Positions 8,885 through 17,575 of a DNA stretch of 64,000 bases are shown one piece after another (position 1 is the first letter of the stretch; each line of letters starts with the position of its first letter). The DNA comes from Promicromonospora sp. AC04 (GTDB lineage Bacteria > Actinomycetota > Actinomycetes > Actinomycetales > Cellulomonadaceae): NCBI RefSeq assembly GCF_003058225.1, contig NZ_QBUG01000009.1:1-64000 (forward strand), read 5' to 3'. Made by a program: the position numbers and the translations under genes. The notes under the pieces are model-generated. The model made no database searches, was not told the DNA's origin, and saw only the letters and a program-made list of their open reading frames with translations.

Positions 8885-9888
8885 CAGCGCACCTTCCCTT
8901 CGACGAAGATGGAGAACACGCTGCGCAGGGTGATCATCGCGAACCCGATGGTGACGACGACCGCGATGACGCCGAACGCCGCTGCCTGGCCGATGTCCAG
9001 GCCGATGAACGCCCGCTCGTACAGCAGGTAGGACAGGGTCTTGGTCCCGCCGGTGCCCTTCGTCATGATCGCGATGGGGTCGAAGACCTGCAGCAGCATG
9101 ATCGATCCGAGGAGGGTCGCGATCTCGGCGTAGGGGCGGAGGTGGGGAAGCGTGAGCGACCAGAAGACCCGGACGGGTCCGGCGCCGTCGACGGCGGCCG
9201 CCTCCAGGACGTCCCGGCCCTGGCTCTGCAGGCCGGCCATCAGGATCAGCATCATGAACGGCGTGTACTGCCAGACCAGGACGATGACGATGGTGGCCCA
9301 CGGGTAGTTCGTGTTCCACTGCACCGGGTCGATCCCGAACAGCCCGAGGGACCAGTTGACCATGCCGACGTTCGAGTCGAGCATCAGCCACTTCCACAGG
9401 AGTGCCGCGGCGGCGGGCATCACCAGGAACGGAGTGATGGCCAGCGTGCGGGCCAGGCCGCGTCCGCGGAACTTGCGGTCCAGCAGCACCGCGAGGAACA
9501 GGCCGAGCAACAGGGACAGCAGCACCGCCGAGCCGGTGATGGTGACCGTTGCACCGAGGGACCTGAGGAAGTCGGGTCCGGTGAAGACCACGGCGTAGTT
9601 GTCCCAGCCGGTGAAGCGGATCTCGTCCGGACGTAGCTGGTTCCACTGCAGGAACGAGAAGACGATCGTCACGACGAACGGGATCTGGGTCAGCAGGATA
9701 GTGAAGATCAGGCCGGGCAGGACCAGGCCCCGGGCGAGCCGGGCCGTCTGCTTCGCGGCTGCGCCGCCCGTGTCGGGCCTTCGGGCTCGGCGCGGTGGCG
9801 CGCCGCCCCACATCGCGAGGGGCGCCTGGGTGGGAAGGGTGGCCACGGCGGGACGCGATGGCGTTGGTGTCTCAGGGTTGGTTCTCAT
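8884..9888 (-). CDS. Carbohydrate ABC transporter permease, MalF type
   Basis: A 334-residue inner-membrane permease. A 50-residue Pro/Arg-rich cytoplasmic N-terminus precedes six helices, the first being VLPGLIFTILLTQIPFVVTIVFSF. The ATPase-docking EAA loop is EAAAVDGAGPVRVFWSLTLP near residue 230. It pairs with the MalG-type subunit downstream. The substrate is not readable, but the adjoining zinc dehydrogenase suggests a polyol or sugar. It is separated from the binding-protein gene by a stem-loop that may lower permease expression relative to the binding protein. Confidence 0.9.
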   Translation of the reverse strand: MRTNPETPTPSRPAVATLPTQAPLAMWGGAPPRRARRPDTGGAAAKQTARLARGLVLPGLIFTILLTQIPFVVTIVFSFLQWNQLRPDEIRFTGWDNYAVVFTGPDFLRSLGATVTITGSAVLLSLLLGLFLAVLLDRKFRGRGLARTLAITPFLVMPAAAALLWKWLMLDSNVGMVNWSLGLFGIDPVQWNTNYPWATIVIVLVWQYTPFMMLILMAGLQSQGRDVLEAAAVDGAGPVRVFWSLTLPHLRPYAEIATLLGSIMLLQVFDPIAIMTKGTGGTKTLSYLLYERAFIGLDIGQAAAFGVIAVVVTIGFAMITLRSVFSIFVEGKVR

Positions 9889-9902
9889 GGAGCCTCCGGC
9901 CG

Positions 9903-9950
9903 GCTCCCGGGTCCACCTGGCACGTCGCGGCCGGCGTGGACCCCGGGAGC
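9903..9950 (-). terminator. Stem-loop between binding-protein and permease genes
   Basis: The arms 9903-9916 and 9936-9950 pair over 14 bp with one bulged base. There is no T tract. Its position just after a solute-binding-protein gene fits a 3' stabilising or partial-termination hairpin that yields more binding protein than permease. Confidence 0.55.
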
Positions 9951-9969
9951 ATCGGCCCGTCGTCGCGGA

Positions 9970-11307
9970 CTACTTCTGCTTGTCGCCGGCGGTCTGGGCG
10001 ATCTCCTGCCCGCTGTCGAGGGCTTCCTGGACCGTGGTGCGACCGGCGATCGCGTCGGCGACGCCCTGCGCCACCTGGTTGCCGACGTCCTGGAACTCCG
10101 GGATCGGGACGTACTGGATCCCGACGTACGGCTGCGGGTCGACGCCCGGGTGCGTCGGATCGACGCTCTCCATCACCTCGAGAGTGATCGGGGCGAACGC
10201 GGCCGCCGCCTCCTTGTACTCGGGGATCGAGTAGGTGGACGTGCGCGCGCCCGGCGGGACGCGGGTCCAGCCCAGTTCCTCGCCGACGAGCTGGTGGTAC
10301 TCCTTGCTCGTCGCCCACTTCACGAAGGTCGTCGCCGCATCGGCGTTCTTCGTCGTCTTCGGCACCGCGAGGTTCCACGACCAGAGCCAACCGGACTCCT
10401 CGGTCTTGTTGACCGGCGCGTGGGTGTATCCCATCTGGCCCGCGACCTCCGACGCCTCGGGGTCCTCGAGAATCGACGCCGCGACGGAGGCGTCGTACCA
10501 CATGGCAACCTTGCCGGAGCTGAGCAGGTTCAGGCACTCGGTGAAGCTGTAGGACACCGGGTCCGACTCCCCGTGCTCCTTGAGGAGGTCGACGTAGAAC
10601 TCGACACCCTCCACGAACTCGGGCGAGTTGACCTGGGCGTCCCAGTTCTCGTCGTACCAGTTGCCGCCGAAGGTCTGCACCACCGTGGTCAGGGGTGCGA
10701 AGAGATCGCCCCAGCCGGGCTTGCCACGCAGGCAGATGCCGGCATGCTCGTCGGTGTCCAGCTCGGCCGCGTACTCGGCGACCTCCTGCCAGGTCGGGTT
10801 GTTCGAGATCTCGATGCCCGCCTCGGCGAACATCTCCTTGTTGTACATGAGGATCGACGACTCCCCGTAGAACGGCACGGCGTACTGCTTGCCGTCGACC
10901 GACAGCGCGTCACGAAGCGGAGGCAGGATGTCGTCGACGTCGTACGCGGCGTCCTCCTGGAGGGGCTCGGTGAGGTCCAGGAGCCAGTCCTGCGCGCCCC
11001 ACTGCGGAACCTCGTAGGCACCGACGGTGACGATGTCGTACTGGCCGGCGCCGGAGGCGACGTCGGCGGTCACCGCGGCGCGCAGGTCGCCCTCCTCCAT
11101 GGTCACGAAGTCGACAGTGATCCCGGGGTTGTCCTCCTCGAAGTGGGAACTGAGCTCCTCCATGTCCTGCATCTGCGGGTTGTTGACCGTTGCGATGGTG
11201 AGGTGGGCTTCCTCTCCGGCGCCGCCGGAGGAGGAACAAGCACTTGTCGCCAGCAGGGAGCCCACCAGGGCGATGCTGGTCATGTACGTGCGAGGGCTGG
11301 CCTTCAC
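9970..11307 (-). CDS. Extracellular sugar/polyol-binding lipoprotein of an ABC importer
   Basis: A 445-residue family 1 solute-binding protein. Residues 1-24 form a lipoprotein signal peptide with lipobox TSAC, so the mature protein begins at a lipid-modified Cys and sits on the outer face of the membrane. The mature part shows the usual two-lobed pattern, with VTMEEGDLRAAVTADVASG and WYDASVAASILEDPEA. The start is a GTG with a strong AAAGGAG 7 nt upstream. It is the first gene of a four-gene operon divergent from an AraC regulator. The overall arrangement resembles sorbitol/mannitol import operons, but the ligand is inferred only from context. Confidence 0.88.
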   Translation of the reverse strand: MKASPRTYMTSIALVGSLLATSACSSSGGAGEEAHLTIATVNNPQMQDMEELSSHFEEDNPGITVDFVTMEEGDLRAAVTADVASGAGQYDIVTVGAYEVPQWGAQDWLLDLTEPLQEDAAYDVDDILPPLRDALSVDGKQYAVPFYGESSILMYNKEMFAEAGIEISNNPTWQEVAEYAAELDTDEHAGICLRGKPGWGDLFAPLTTVVQTFGGNWYDENWDAQVNSPEFVEGVEFYVDLLKEHGESDPVSYSFTECLNLLSSGKVAMWYDASVAASILEDPEASEVAGQMGYTHAPVNKTEESGWLWSWNLAVPKTTKNADAATTFVKWATSKEYHQLVGEELGWTRVPPGARTSTYSIPEYKEAAAAFAPITLEVMESVDPTHPGVDPQPYVGIQYVPIPEFQDVGNQVAQGVADAIAGRTTVQEALDSGQEIAQTAGDKQK

Positions 11308-11519
11308 GAGTACTCCTTTGTCACTCTCGGTGCACTGACCGTTCGGGCACCTGGGCTGATGGGTGTGGCGGCCGTCAGTGGCGCTCGGTCCAGGGCCGAC
11401 CGTGGTCGTGCGATGTGGTCGGAATACGACGGTCGCAGCCTCGCGTCGTTGAAACTACGCCGATACTGAACGGATACTGGTACTTTCATTCCCAGATTCG
11501 TCAACGGGAAGGGCTGCTC
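11308..11519. promoter_or_regulatory. Divergent control region of the import operon and AraC regulator
   Basis: These 212 bp hold the promoters for the minus-strand import operon and the plus-strand regulator. AAAGGAG for the binding-protein gene and GGGAAGGG (11506-11513) for the regulator can be seen. AT content rises around 11460-11500. The AraC operator is probably here, but no clear direct repeat was identified. Confidence 0.5.
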
Positions 11520-12494
11520 GTGGTCGTCTCGGACCCTGCCTCGGAGGTGCTCGCCACGCTGGAACGCGTGACCTCGCGGCCGGCTGAGCTCGAGGTCATC
11601 TCCGTGCCGCCGACCCAGTCGTTCCGATGGGTTCAGCACGACTATCCGACGGACGTCGCCCGGTGGAACCGCCACCCGGAGTACGAGCTGCACCTGATCC
11701 GGTCCAGCCACGGCAGCTTCATCATCGGCGACCAGATCGGCCGGTTCGGACCGGGCCACGTCGCCATGGTCGGCAGCGGAGTGCCGCACGACTGGATGAG
11801 CGACCTCGACCCGGGTGAAGTGCTCGTGAACCGCGACGTCGTCATCCAGCTCCACCCCGACTGGCTGCACCAGTCCATCGAGGTGATCCCCGAGCTCCAG
11901 GAGGTCGCCGGTCTCCTCGAGCTGTCCCAGCGGGGCATCGAGTTCCTGGGGGAGACCGGACGGCGGGCGGCCGAGCTCATCGAGGAGGTGGGCCGGTGCA
12001 CCGGCACGGCGCGCATCGGTGCGCTCTACACGCTCCTGGCGTTCCTCGCCCACGCACCCGAGAGCGAGTCACCCTGCATCAACAGCACCTGGATCGCAGA
12101 CTCCACGAGCAGGGAGAGCGTGGCCGCCGTCGAGACCGGACTGGCCTACATCCTCGAGGATCTGCGAGGACACATCACCGCACAGCGCGCCGCCGAGCTG
12201 GCCTACCTGTCCCAGCCGTCGTTCTCCAAGCACTTCAAGCGTGCCAGCGGACTCAGCTTCACCGAGATGGTCCGCCGGCTCCGGATCGCCCAGGCCTGCC
12301 GCCTGCTGGTCTCGACCGACCTGAAGGTGGCCAGGATCTGCGAGGAGGTGGGCTATACCAACCTGTCCAACTTCAACCGGCAGTTCCTTGCGGAGATGGG
12401 CGTCACGCCGCGGGAGTACCGGCGTCGCGAGCAGCGCATGCCGCCAAGCAGACCGCCCGGCAGGGCCGAGACCCGGCCTACGGGCCCCCGGTGA
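11520..12494 (+). CDS. AraC-family transcriptional regulator
   Basis: A 324-residue regulator. The N-terminal cupin-like sensor domain (about 20-160) contains RHPEYELHLIRSSHGSFIIGD and a PGHVAMVGSGVPHDW strand. The C-terminal double helix-turn-helix (about 205-300) shows AAELAYLSQPSFSKHFKRASG and the second AraC signature VARICEEVGYTNLSNFNRQFLAEMGVTPREYR split over the end of the domain. The GTG at 11520 is chosen for the GGGAAGGG 7 nt upstream; the frame is open further but without a ribosome site. It is divergent from the import operon, which it very probably activates in response to the imported sugar. Confidence 0.88.
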   Translation: MVVSDPASEVLATLERVTSRPAELEVISVPPTQSFRWVQHDYPTDVARWNRHPEYELHLIRSSHGSFIIGDQIGRFGPGHVAMVGSGVPHDWMSDLDPGEVLVNRDVVIQLHPDWLHQSIEVIPELQEVAGLLELSQRGIEFLGETGRRAAELIEEVGRCTGTARIGALYTLLAFLAHAPESESPCINSTWIADSTSRESVAAVETGLAYILEDLRGHITAQRAAELAYLSQPSFSKHFKRASGLSFTEMVRRLRIAQACRLLVSTDLKVARICEEVGYTNLSNFNRQFLAEMGVTPREYRRREQRMPPSRPPGRAETRPTGPR

Positions 12495-12912
12495 TGTAGG
12501 CCGTCAGCTGGTCGCGCTCGGCCTGTACCTCGGCGATCCGGTGCTTGACCACGTCACCGATGCTCACGATCCCGGTCAGCCGGGCGTCCACGAGCACGGG
12601 GACGTGCCGGACCCGGTGCTCGGTCATCACGGGCATCAGCTCGTCGAGCGTGGCCTCCGGCCCACAGGTGTGCACGGCGGTCGTCATGATCGCCTCCACC
12701 GTGCCGTCGAGGATGCCGTCACCGTCCGAGTGCAGCCGGCGGACGACGTCGCGCTCGCTCACGATTCCGTCGACGCTCACGCCGTCTTCGGACACCACCA
12801 CTGCACCGATGCGGTGCTCGGCGAGCAGGGCGAGCAGGTCACGCACGCTCCGGTCCCTGGAGATGGTGACGACCGAGCCACCCTTACGCCGCAATGCCTC
12901 TGTCACTCGCAT
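12478..12912 (-). CDS. Tandem CBS-domain protein
   Basis: A 144-residue cytoplasmic protein made of two CBS domains (about 8-60 and 75-130), the second with EHRVRHVPVLVDARLTGIVSIGDVVKHR. Pairs like this bind adenosine nucleotides and often act as energy or redox sensors, but the partner is unknown. The start MRVTEALRRKGGSVVTI fits small CBS proteins; the frame is open up to 13008, which would add 32 untypical residues. Its 3' end overlaps the convergent AraC gene by 17 bp. Confidence 0.8.
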   Translation of the reverse strand: MRVTEALRRKGGSVVTISRDRSVRDLLALLAEHRIGAVVVSEDGVSVDGIVSERDVVRRLHSDGDGILDGTVEAIMTTAVHTCGPEATLDELMPVMTEHRVRHVPVLVDARLTGIVSIGDVVKHRIAEVQAERDQLTAYITGGP

Positions 12913-13118
12913 TCGAGCACCCCCGTCGCGTGCACGCCGGAAACCCACGCCTTTGCGGGTCCTGCTATGACGGTACGGCACATGGCTCGAATTCAGGTAG
13001 GGGCCCATGGGTCACCTTGTGGACGCCTGCTGTCGGTCCCGGGATACCGGAGGTAGCGTGACGTGGCCGTTCGCCCGCATCGCGCACGGCCACCCAGCAT
13101 CGAAGGAGCTGAACAGTC

Positions 13119-14981
13119 ATGAGTCGTCCCCTGCGCTCCCGGACGTCCACCCACGGCCGCAACATGGCCGGAGCCCGCGCGCTCTGGCGCGCCACCGGCA
13201 TGGGTTCCGAGGACTTCGGGAAGCCGATCATCGCGATCGCGAACTCGTACACGCAGTTCGTACCGGGGCACGTACACCTCAAGGACATGGGCGACCTCGT
13301 GGCCTCGGCCATCCGCGAGGCCGGCGGCGTCGCGAAGGAGTTCAACACCATCGCCGTCGACGACGGCATCGCGATGGGCCACGCCGGCATGCTCTACTCC
13401 CTGCCGAGCCGCGACCTGATCGCGGACTCCGTGGAGTACATGGTCCAGGCGCACACCGCCGACGCCCTCGTCTGCATCTCCAACTGCGACAAGATCACGC
13501 CCGGCATGCTCAACGCCGCGCTGCGGCTGAACATCCCGGTGATCTTCGTGTCGGGCGGCCCCATGGAGGCCGGCAAGGCCGTCGTCGCGAACGGCGTCGC
13601 GAAGACCCCGCTGAACCTGATCAACGCGATCAACTACTCGGCGGACGAGAACGTGGACGACGCCGCGCTCGGCCTGGTCGAGGAGAACGCGTGCCCCACG
13701 TGCGGCTCGTGCTCCGGCATGTTCACCGCGAACTCGATGAACTGCCTCACCGAGGCGCTGGGCCTGTCCCTGCCCGGCAACGGCTCGACGCTGGCGACGC
13801 ACGCCGCTCGCAAGGAGCTGTTCCTGGAGGCCGGCCGCACCATCGTGGACCTGGCCCGCCGGTACTACGAGGACGAGGACGACTCCGCGGCGCCCCGCGG
13901 GATCGCCACCAAGGCGGCGTTCGCGAACGCGATGGCGCTCGACGTGGCCATGGGCGGCTCCACCAACACGGTGCTGCACGTCCTCGCCGCCGCCCAGGAG
14001 GCCGAGGTCGACTTCACGCTCGCCGACATCGAGGACATCAGCCGCCGGGTGCCGTGCCTGTCCAAGGTGGCGCCCAACCACCCGGACTACCACATGGAGG
14101 ACGTCCACCGGGCGGGCGGCATCCCCGCGCTGCTGGGCGAGCTCGACCGCGGCGGCCTGCTGGACCACGACGTCACCTCGGTGCACACGCCCACGCTGCG
14201 CGCCTGGCTCGACGACTGGGACGTCCGCGGCGGCAAGGCCACCGACCGGGCGCTCGGCCTGTTCCACGCGGCGCCCGGCGGGGTGCGCACCACCAAGGCG
14301 TTCTCCACGAACAACCAGTGGGAGTCGCTCGACACGGACGGCGCGGGCGGCTGCATCCGCGACATCGAGCACGCGTACACCGTCGAGGGCGGGCTGGCCG
14401 TGCTGCGCGGCAACCTTGCCGAGGACGGCGCCGTCTTCAAGACGGCGGGCGTCGATCCCGACGTGTTCCACTTCGTCGGCAAGGCGCTGGTCTGCGAGTC
14501 GCAGGACGAGGCCGTCGAGAAGATCCTGACCAAGCAGGTCGAGCCCGGGCACGTGGTGGTCGTGCGCTACGAGGGTCCCGCCGGCGGGCCGGGCATGCAG
14601 GAGATGCTCTACCCGACGTCGTACATCAAGGGTCGTGGCCTGGGGAAGGTGGTCGCCCTGATCACGGACGGCCGGTTCTCCGGCGGGTCCAGCGGCATCT
14701 CCGTCGGCCATGTCTCCCCGGAGGCCGCCGCGGGCGGCACGATCGGCCTGGTCGAGGACGGCGACGAGATCGAGATCGACGTCGACACCCGCAAGATCCG
14801 GATCAACGTGCCGGACGAGGTGCTCGCCGAGCGGCGCGCCAAGATGGAGTCCTCCGAGCGGCCGTGGCAGCCCGTGGCCCGCGACCGGTACGTGTCGCCG
14901 GCGCTGCAGGCGTACGCGGCCCTGGCGACGTCGGCGGACAAGGGTGCGGTGCGGGACGTCGCGCGCCTGCGGCGCGGCTGA
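13119..14981 (+). CDS. ilvD: Dihydroxy-acid dehydratase
   Basis: This 620-residue Fe-S enzyme dehydrates 2,3-dihydroxy-isovalerate and 2,3-dihydroxy-3-methylvalerate to the keto acids that give valine, leucine and isoleucine. The cluster cysteines are visible in [10 protein letters not shown] and [11 protein letters not shown], and the C-terminal half carries [17 protein letters not shown]. Length is normal. A strong AAGGAG lies 10 nt before the ATG. It stands alone here, ended by a strong terminator, while ilvBNC, leuB, ilvE and cimA lie further along the window. Confidence 0.97.
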   Translation: MSRPLRSRTSTHGRNMAGARALWRATGMGSEDFGKPIIAIANSYTQFVPGHVHLKDMGDLVASAIREAGGVAKEFNTIAVDDGIAMGHAGMLYSLPSRDLIADSVEYMVQAHTADALVCISNCDKITPGMLNAALRLNIPVIFVSGGPMEAGKAVVANGVAKTPLNLINAINYSADENVDDAALGLVEENACPTCGSCSGMFTANSMNCLTEALGLSLPGNGSTLATHAARKELFLEAGRTIVDLARRYYEDEDDSAAPRGIATKAAFANAMALDVAMGGSTNTVLHVLAAAQEAEVDFTLADIEDISRRVPCLSKVAPNHPDYHMEDVHRAGGIPALLGELDRGGLLDHDVTSVHTPTLRAWLDDWDVRGGKATDRALGLFHAAPGGVRTTKAFSTNNQWESLDTDGAGGCIRDIEHAYTVEGGLAVLRGNLAEDGAVFKTAGVDPDVFHFVGKALVCESQDEAVEKILTKQVEPGHVVVVRYEGPAGGPGMQEMLYPTSYIKGRGLGKVVALITDGRFSGGSSGISVGHVSPEAAAGGTIGLVEDGDEIEIDVDTRKIRINVPDEVLAERRAKMESSERPWQPVARDRYVSPALQAYAALATSADKGAVRDVARLRRG

Positions 14982-14984
14982 CGC

Positions 14985-15029
14985 CGTCGCCCGACGGCGG
15001 ACCCGCGCCGGGTCCGCCGTCGGGCGACG
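14985..15029 (+). terminator. Terminator after ilvD
   Basis: A perfect 20-bp stem (14985-15004 with 15010-15029) closes a 5-nt loop, starting three bases after the ilvD stop. It lacks a T run, as is common in high-GC actinobacteria. Confidence 0.8.
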
Positions 15030-15128
15030 CACTGACGAGCGGCGACGGCGAGGGCCTGTCGGGTGTCGGAGTCTCGTGCCATGGTGGTGGGACCCGGACG
15101 ACTGGACGTACGAGGGAAGGCACTACCC

Positions 15129-15800
15129 ATGAGCGACGCGATCACCGCTGCCGAGTTCACCGCGGCAGAAGGCACGGACGACTGGCGGGTGCTCCACGAC
15201 GCGGCGCTCGCGCGCTTCACCACCGGTTCGTTCGCCACCGGGCTGGTGCTGGTCGCCCGCATCGGTGAGCTCGCCGAGTCGGCCAACCACCATCCCGACG
15301 TCGACCTGCGCTACGGGAGCGTGACGGTGCGGACCTGGTCGCACGACATCGGCGGGCTGTCCGAGCGGGACCTCGCGCTGGCGCGGGCGATCTCGGCCGC
15401 GGCCCGCAACGTCGGCGTCGCGGCGGACGTGTCCGGGCTGCGCGAGGTGGCGATCGCGATCGACGCCGTGGTCGGGCCCGCCGTCCAGGCCTTCTGGCAG
15501 GCGGTGCTGGGTCACGAGGCGCAGCCGTACCGCGGTGGGAACACCGCGGCCGGTCGGCTGCTCGACCGGGACGGACGCCAGCCGATGTTCTGGTTCCAAC
15601 AGACCGACGAGCACCGGGAGCAGCGCAACCGCATCCACGTGGACGTCTGGGTGCCGCACGACCTGGCCGAGGCGCGGGTGGCGGAGGCGGTCGCTGCCGG
15701 CGGGCGGCTCGTCACGGACAAGTACGCCCCGTCGTGGTGGGTGCTGGCCGACGCCGAGGGCAACGAGGCCTGCGTCTGCACCTGGCAGGGTGAGTTCTGA
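15129..15800 (+). CDS. Pterin-4a-carbinolamine dehydratase fused to a glyoxalase-like domain
   Basis: A 223-residue two-domain protein. Residues 1-105 resemble 4a-hydroxytetrahydrobiopterin dehydratase, with the pattern NHHPDVDLRYGSVTVRTWSH that holds the active-site histidines. Residues 110-223 resemble glyoxalase/bleomycin-resistance proteins (RIHVDVWVPHDLAEARV ... WVLADAEGNEACVC). The ATG at 15129 follows GAGGGAAGG at good spacing. The first domain would recycle oxidised pterin after hydroxylation. No pterin-dependent hydroxylase is nearby, so it may instead have a moonlighting or stress role. The partner and substrate of the second domain are unknown. Confidence 0.82.
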   Translation: MSDAITAAEFTAAEGTDDWRVLHDAALARFTTGSFATGLVLVARIGELAESANHHPDVDLRYGSVTVRTWSHDIGGLSERDLALARAISAAARNVGVAADVSGLREVAIAIDAVVGPAVQAFWQAVLGHEAQPYRGGNTAAGRLLDRDGRQPMFWFQQTDEHREQRNRIHVDVWVPHDLAEARVAEAVAAGGRLVTDKYAPSWWVLADAEGNEACVCTWQGEF

Positions 15801-15812
15801 GAGCGCCGCGCG

Positions 15813-15852
15813 ACGGCGTCGTGCGGGCAGGGCCAAGCACGTGCGACGCCGT
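15813..15852 (+). terminator. Possible terminator after the pterin dehydratase gene
   Basis: ACGGCGTCG (15813-15821) pairs with CGACGCCGT (15844-15852) over a 22-nt loop, 13 bases after the stop codon. No T tract is present, so this is only a candidate. Confidence 0.35.
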
Positions 15853-15900
15853 TCGTCGAACGGATCCGTAAAAGAGGGTGAACTCCGGCCGCACGGCGAG

Positions 15901-15916
15901 TAGGGTCTCGCGCTTG
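15901..15916 (+). promoter_or_regulatory. Possible leaderless promoter of the ABC exporter operon
   Basis: TAGGGT (15901-15906) fits the TANNNT -10 form and lies 9 nt before the GTG at 15916. There is no Shine-Dalgarno sequence. The spacing is slightly longer than in the other leaderless cases in this window. Confidence 0.35.
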
Positions 15917-16734
15917 TGCGCCCACGCCCGTCCCCGGCTCGGAACCCGTACTGGCGGTTCCTCGTAGCGGGTATCCGCGGACAGTCGGCCTACCCGCTGG
16001 CGACGCTCGCCGGCCTGGTCGCGAACGCGACGTTCGGCCTGCTCAAGGGCGGGATCATGGGCGCGGCGGTGGCGAGCTCCGGCGGCGAGCTGGCGGGGTA
16101 CACGGCGGCCACGATGGCGGCGTTCGTCTGGCTGGGGCAGGGGATGCTCGGGTCGGTGAACCTGTCGGGCCGCAGCGACCTGCAGACCCGGATCAAGTCG
16201 GGCGACGTCGCCGTCGACTTCCTGCGGCCGGTGAGCGTGCAGGCCGCGCACATCCTGACGGACGTCGGCAAGGGGCTGTTCGCCCTGCTGCCGCGCGGGC
16301 TGCCGAGCGTGGTCATCGGTGTGCTCGTCTCCGGCATGGCGCTGCCACCCGACGCTGCCGCGTACGCGCTGGGCCTGGCCAGCCTCGTCATCGGCATCAC
16401 CGTCTCGCACGCCACCATGTACGCCCTGGCGACCTCGGGGTTCTGGCTGGTGGAGACCCGCGGCGTCAGCGTTCTCTACATGGCGCTCTCCGGGTTCTTC
16501 ACCGGCCTGTTCACGCCGATCTACCTGTTCCCGGACTGGCTGCTGACCCTCGCGCTGCTCACCCCCTTCCCTTCGATGATGCAGTTCCCCATCGACGTGC
16601 TCTCCGGGCAGGTCAGCGGGGCAGCGGCATGGCAGCACCTCGGGGTGCAGCTGGTCTGGCTGGCCGTTGTGCTCGCCGTCGGGCACCTGACCACCAGGGC
16701 CGGACGCCGCAGGCTGGAGGTGCAGGGTGGCTGA
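15916..16734 (+). CDS. ABC-2 type permease, first subunit (COG4587-like)
   Basis: A 272-residue inner-membrane protein with about six hydrophobic helices, belonging to the uncharacterised exporter type whose operon holds two different permeases and one ATPase. The pattern RSDLQTRIKSGDVAVDFLRPVSVQA in the first cytoplasmic loop is typical of this group. The substrate is unknown. It starts with GTG, possibly from a leaderless transcript, and overlaps the second permease by 8 bp. Confidence 0.75.
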   Translation: MRPRPSPARNPYWRFLVAGIRGQSAYPLATLAGLVANATFGLLKGGIMGAAVASSGGELAGYTAATMAAFVWLGQGMLGSVNLSGRSDLQTRIKSGDVAVDFLRPVSVQAAHILTDVGKGLFALLPRGLPSVVIGVLVSGMALPPDAAAYALGLASLVIGITVSHATMYALATSGFWLVETRGVSVLYMALSGFFTGLFTPIYLFPDWLLTLALLTPFPSMMQFPIDVLSGQVSGAAAWQHLGVQLVWLAVVLAVGHLTTRAGRRRLEVQGG

Positions 16735-17575
16735 GCCGAAGCGGAACCGCCGGCTCGGACGCCAAAGGGCACTGCCTGACGGGCTGCGGGCCTATCGGGC
16801 GGTCCTCGCGAGCCGCGCGCGCTCGCAGGCGAGCTACCGCGCCAGCTTCCGCATGGACCTGGTGGGCACAGTGCTGGTGGGGCTCATCGAGTTCTCCGAG
16901 GTCTGGGTGCTGTACTCGGCGACGGACCAGATCGGCGGGTTCACGCTCGCCCAGATCCTGCTCGTGTTCGGACTGGCCGACCTCGCCTTCTCCCTGGCCG
17001 ACCTCGTGGCCGGGCACTGCGACAACCTCCCGGTATACGTGCGCGCGGGCACCCTCGACGTCTTCTTCCTGCGGCCGCAGCCGGTGCTGGCGCAACTCAT
17101 CACGAGCGACCTCAGCCTGCGCCGCCTGGCACGCTGCCTGGTGGGCGCGACGTCGCTCACCGTGGGCCTGGTGCTCAACGACATCGACTGGAGCGTCGGG
17201 ACGGTTGGGCTGCTGGTGGTGGCCCTCGTCTGCGGGTTCGTCATCTTCACCGCGCAGTTCGTCACCGCCGCCGGCCTGCAGTTCTTCCTGATCAACGGCA
17301 GCGAGATGACCAACGCGTTCGTGTACGGCGGCCGGTACGCGGCCACGCAGCCCGCGAACGTGTGGCCGCGCGGCCTGCTGGTCGTCTTCGGCGCTGTCTT
17401 TCCGGTGGCCTTCGCCGCCTACCTGCCGGTGTCCACGCTGCTCGGCATGCCCGGCCTCGCCGGGCTGCCGACGTGGCTGGGCTGGTGCGCGCCGATCGCC
17501 GCCCTGTGGGCGGTAGTCGTCGCGGGGCTGTGCTGGCGCTGGGGCCTTCGTCACTACCGAGGAGCGGGCGGATGA
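16727..17575 (+). CDS. ABC-2 type permease, second subunit (COG3694-like)
   Basis: A 282-residue inner-membrane protein with about six helices. The cytoplasmic loop GHCDNLPVYVRAGTLDVFFLRPQPVL mirrors the same loop in the first permease, which supports a heterodimeric channel. The GTG start lies inside the end of the previous gene and the stop overlaps the ATPase ATG, so the three are translated as a unit. The exported substrate cannot be deduced. Confidence 0.75.
   Translation: MAEPKRNRRLGRQRALPDGLRAYRAVLASRARSQASYRASFRMDLVGTVLVGLIEFSEVWVLYSATDQIGGFTLAQILLVFGLADLAFSLADLVAGHCDNLPVYVRAGTLDVFFLRPQPVLAQLITSDLSLRRLARCLVGATSLTVGLVLNDIDWSVGTVGLLVVALVCGFVIFTAQFVTAAGLQFFLINGSEMTNAFVYGGRYAATQPANVWPRGLLVVFGAVFPVAFAAYLPVSTLLGMPGLAGLPTWLGWCAPIAALWAVVVAGLCWRWGLRHYRGAGG

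Noticed and set aside
12993-15032. Minus-strand frame opposite ilvD
   Set aside because: Antisense shadow of a certain gene, with low-complexity product.
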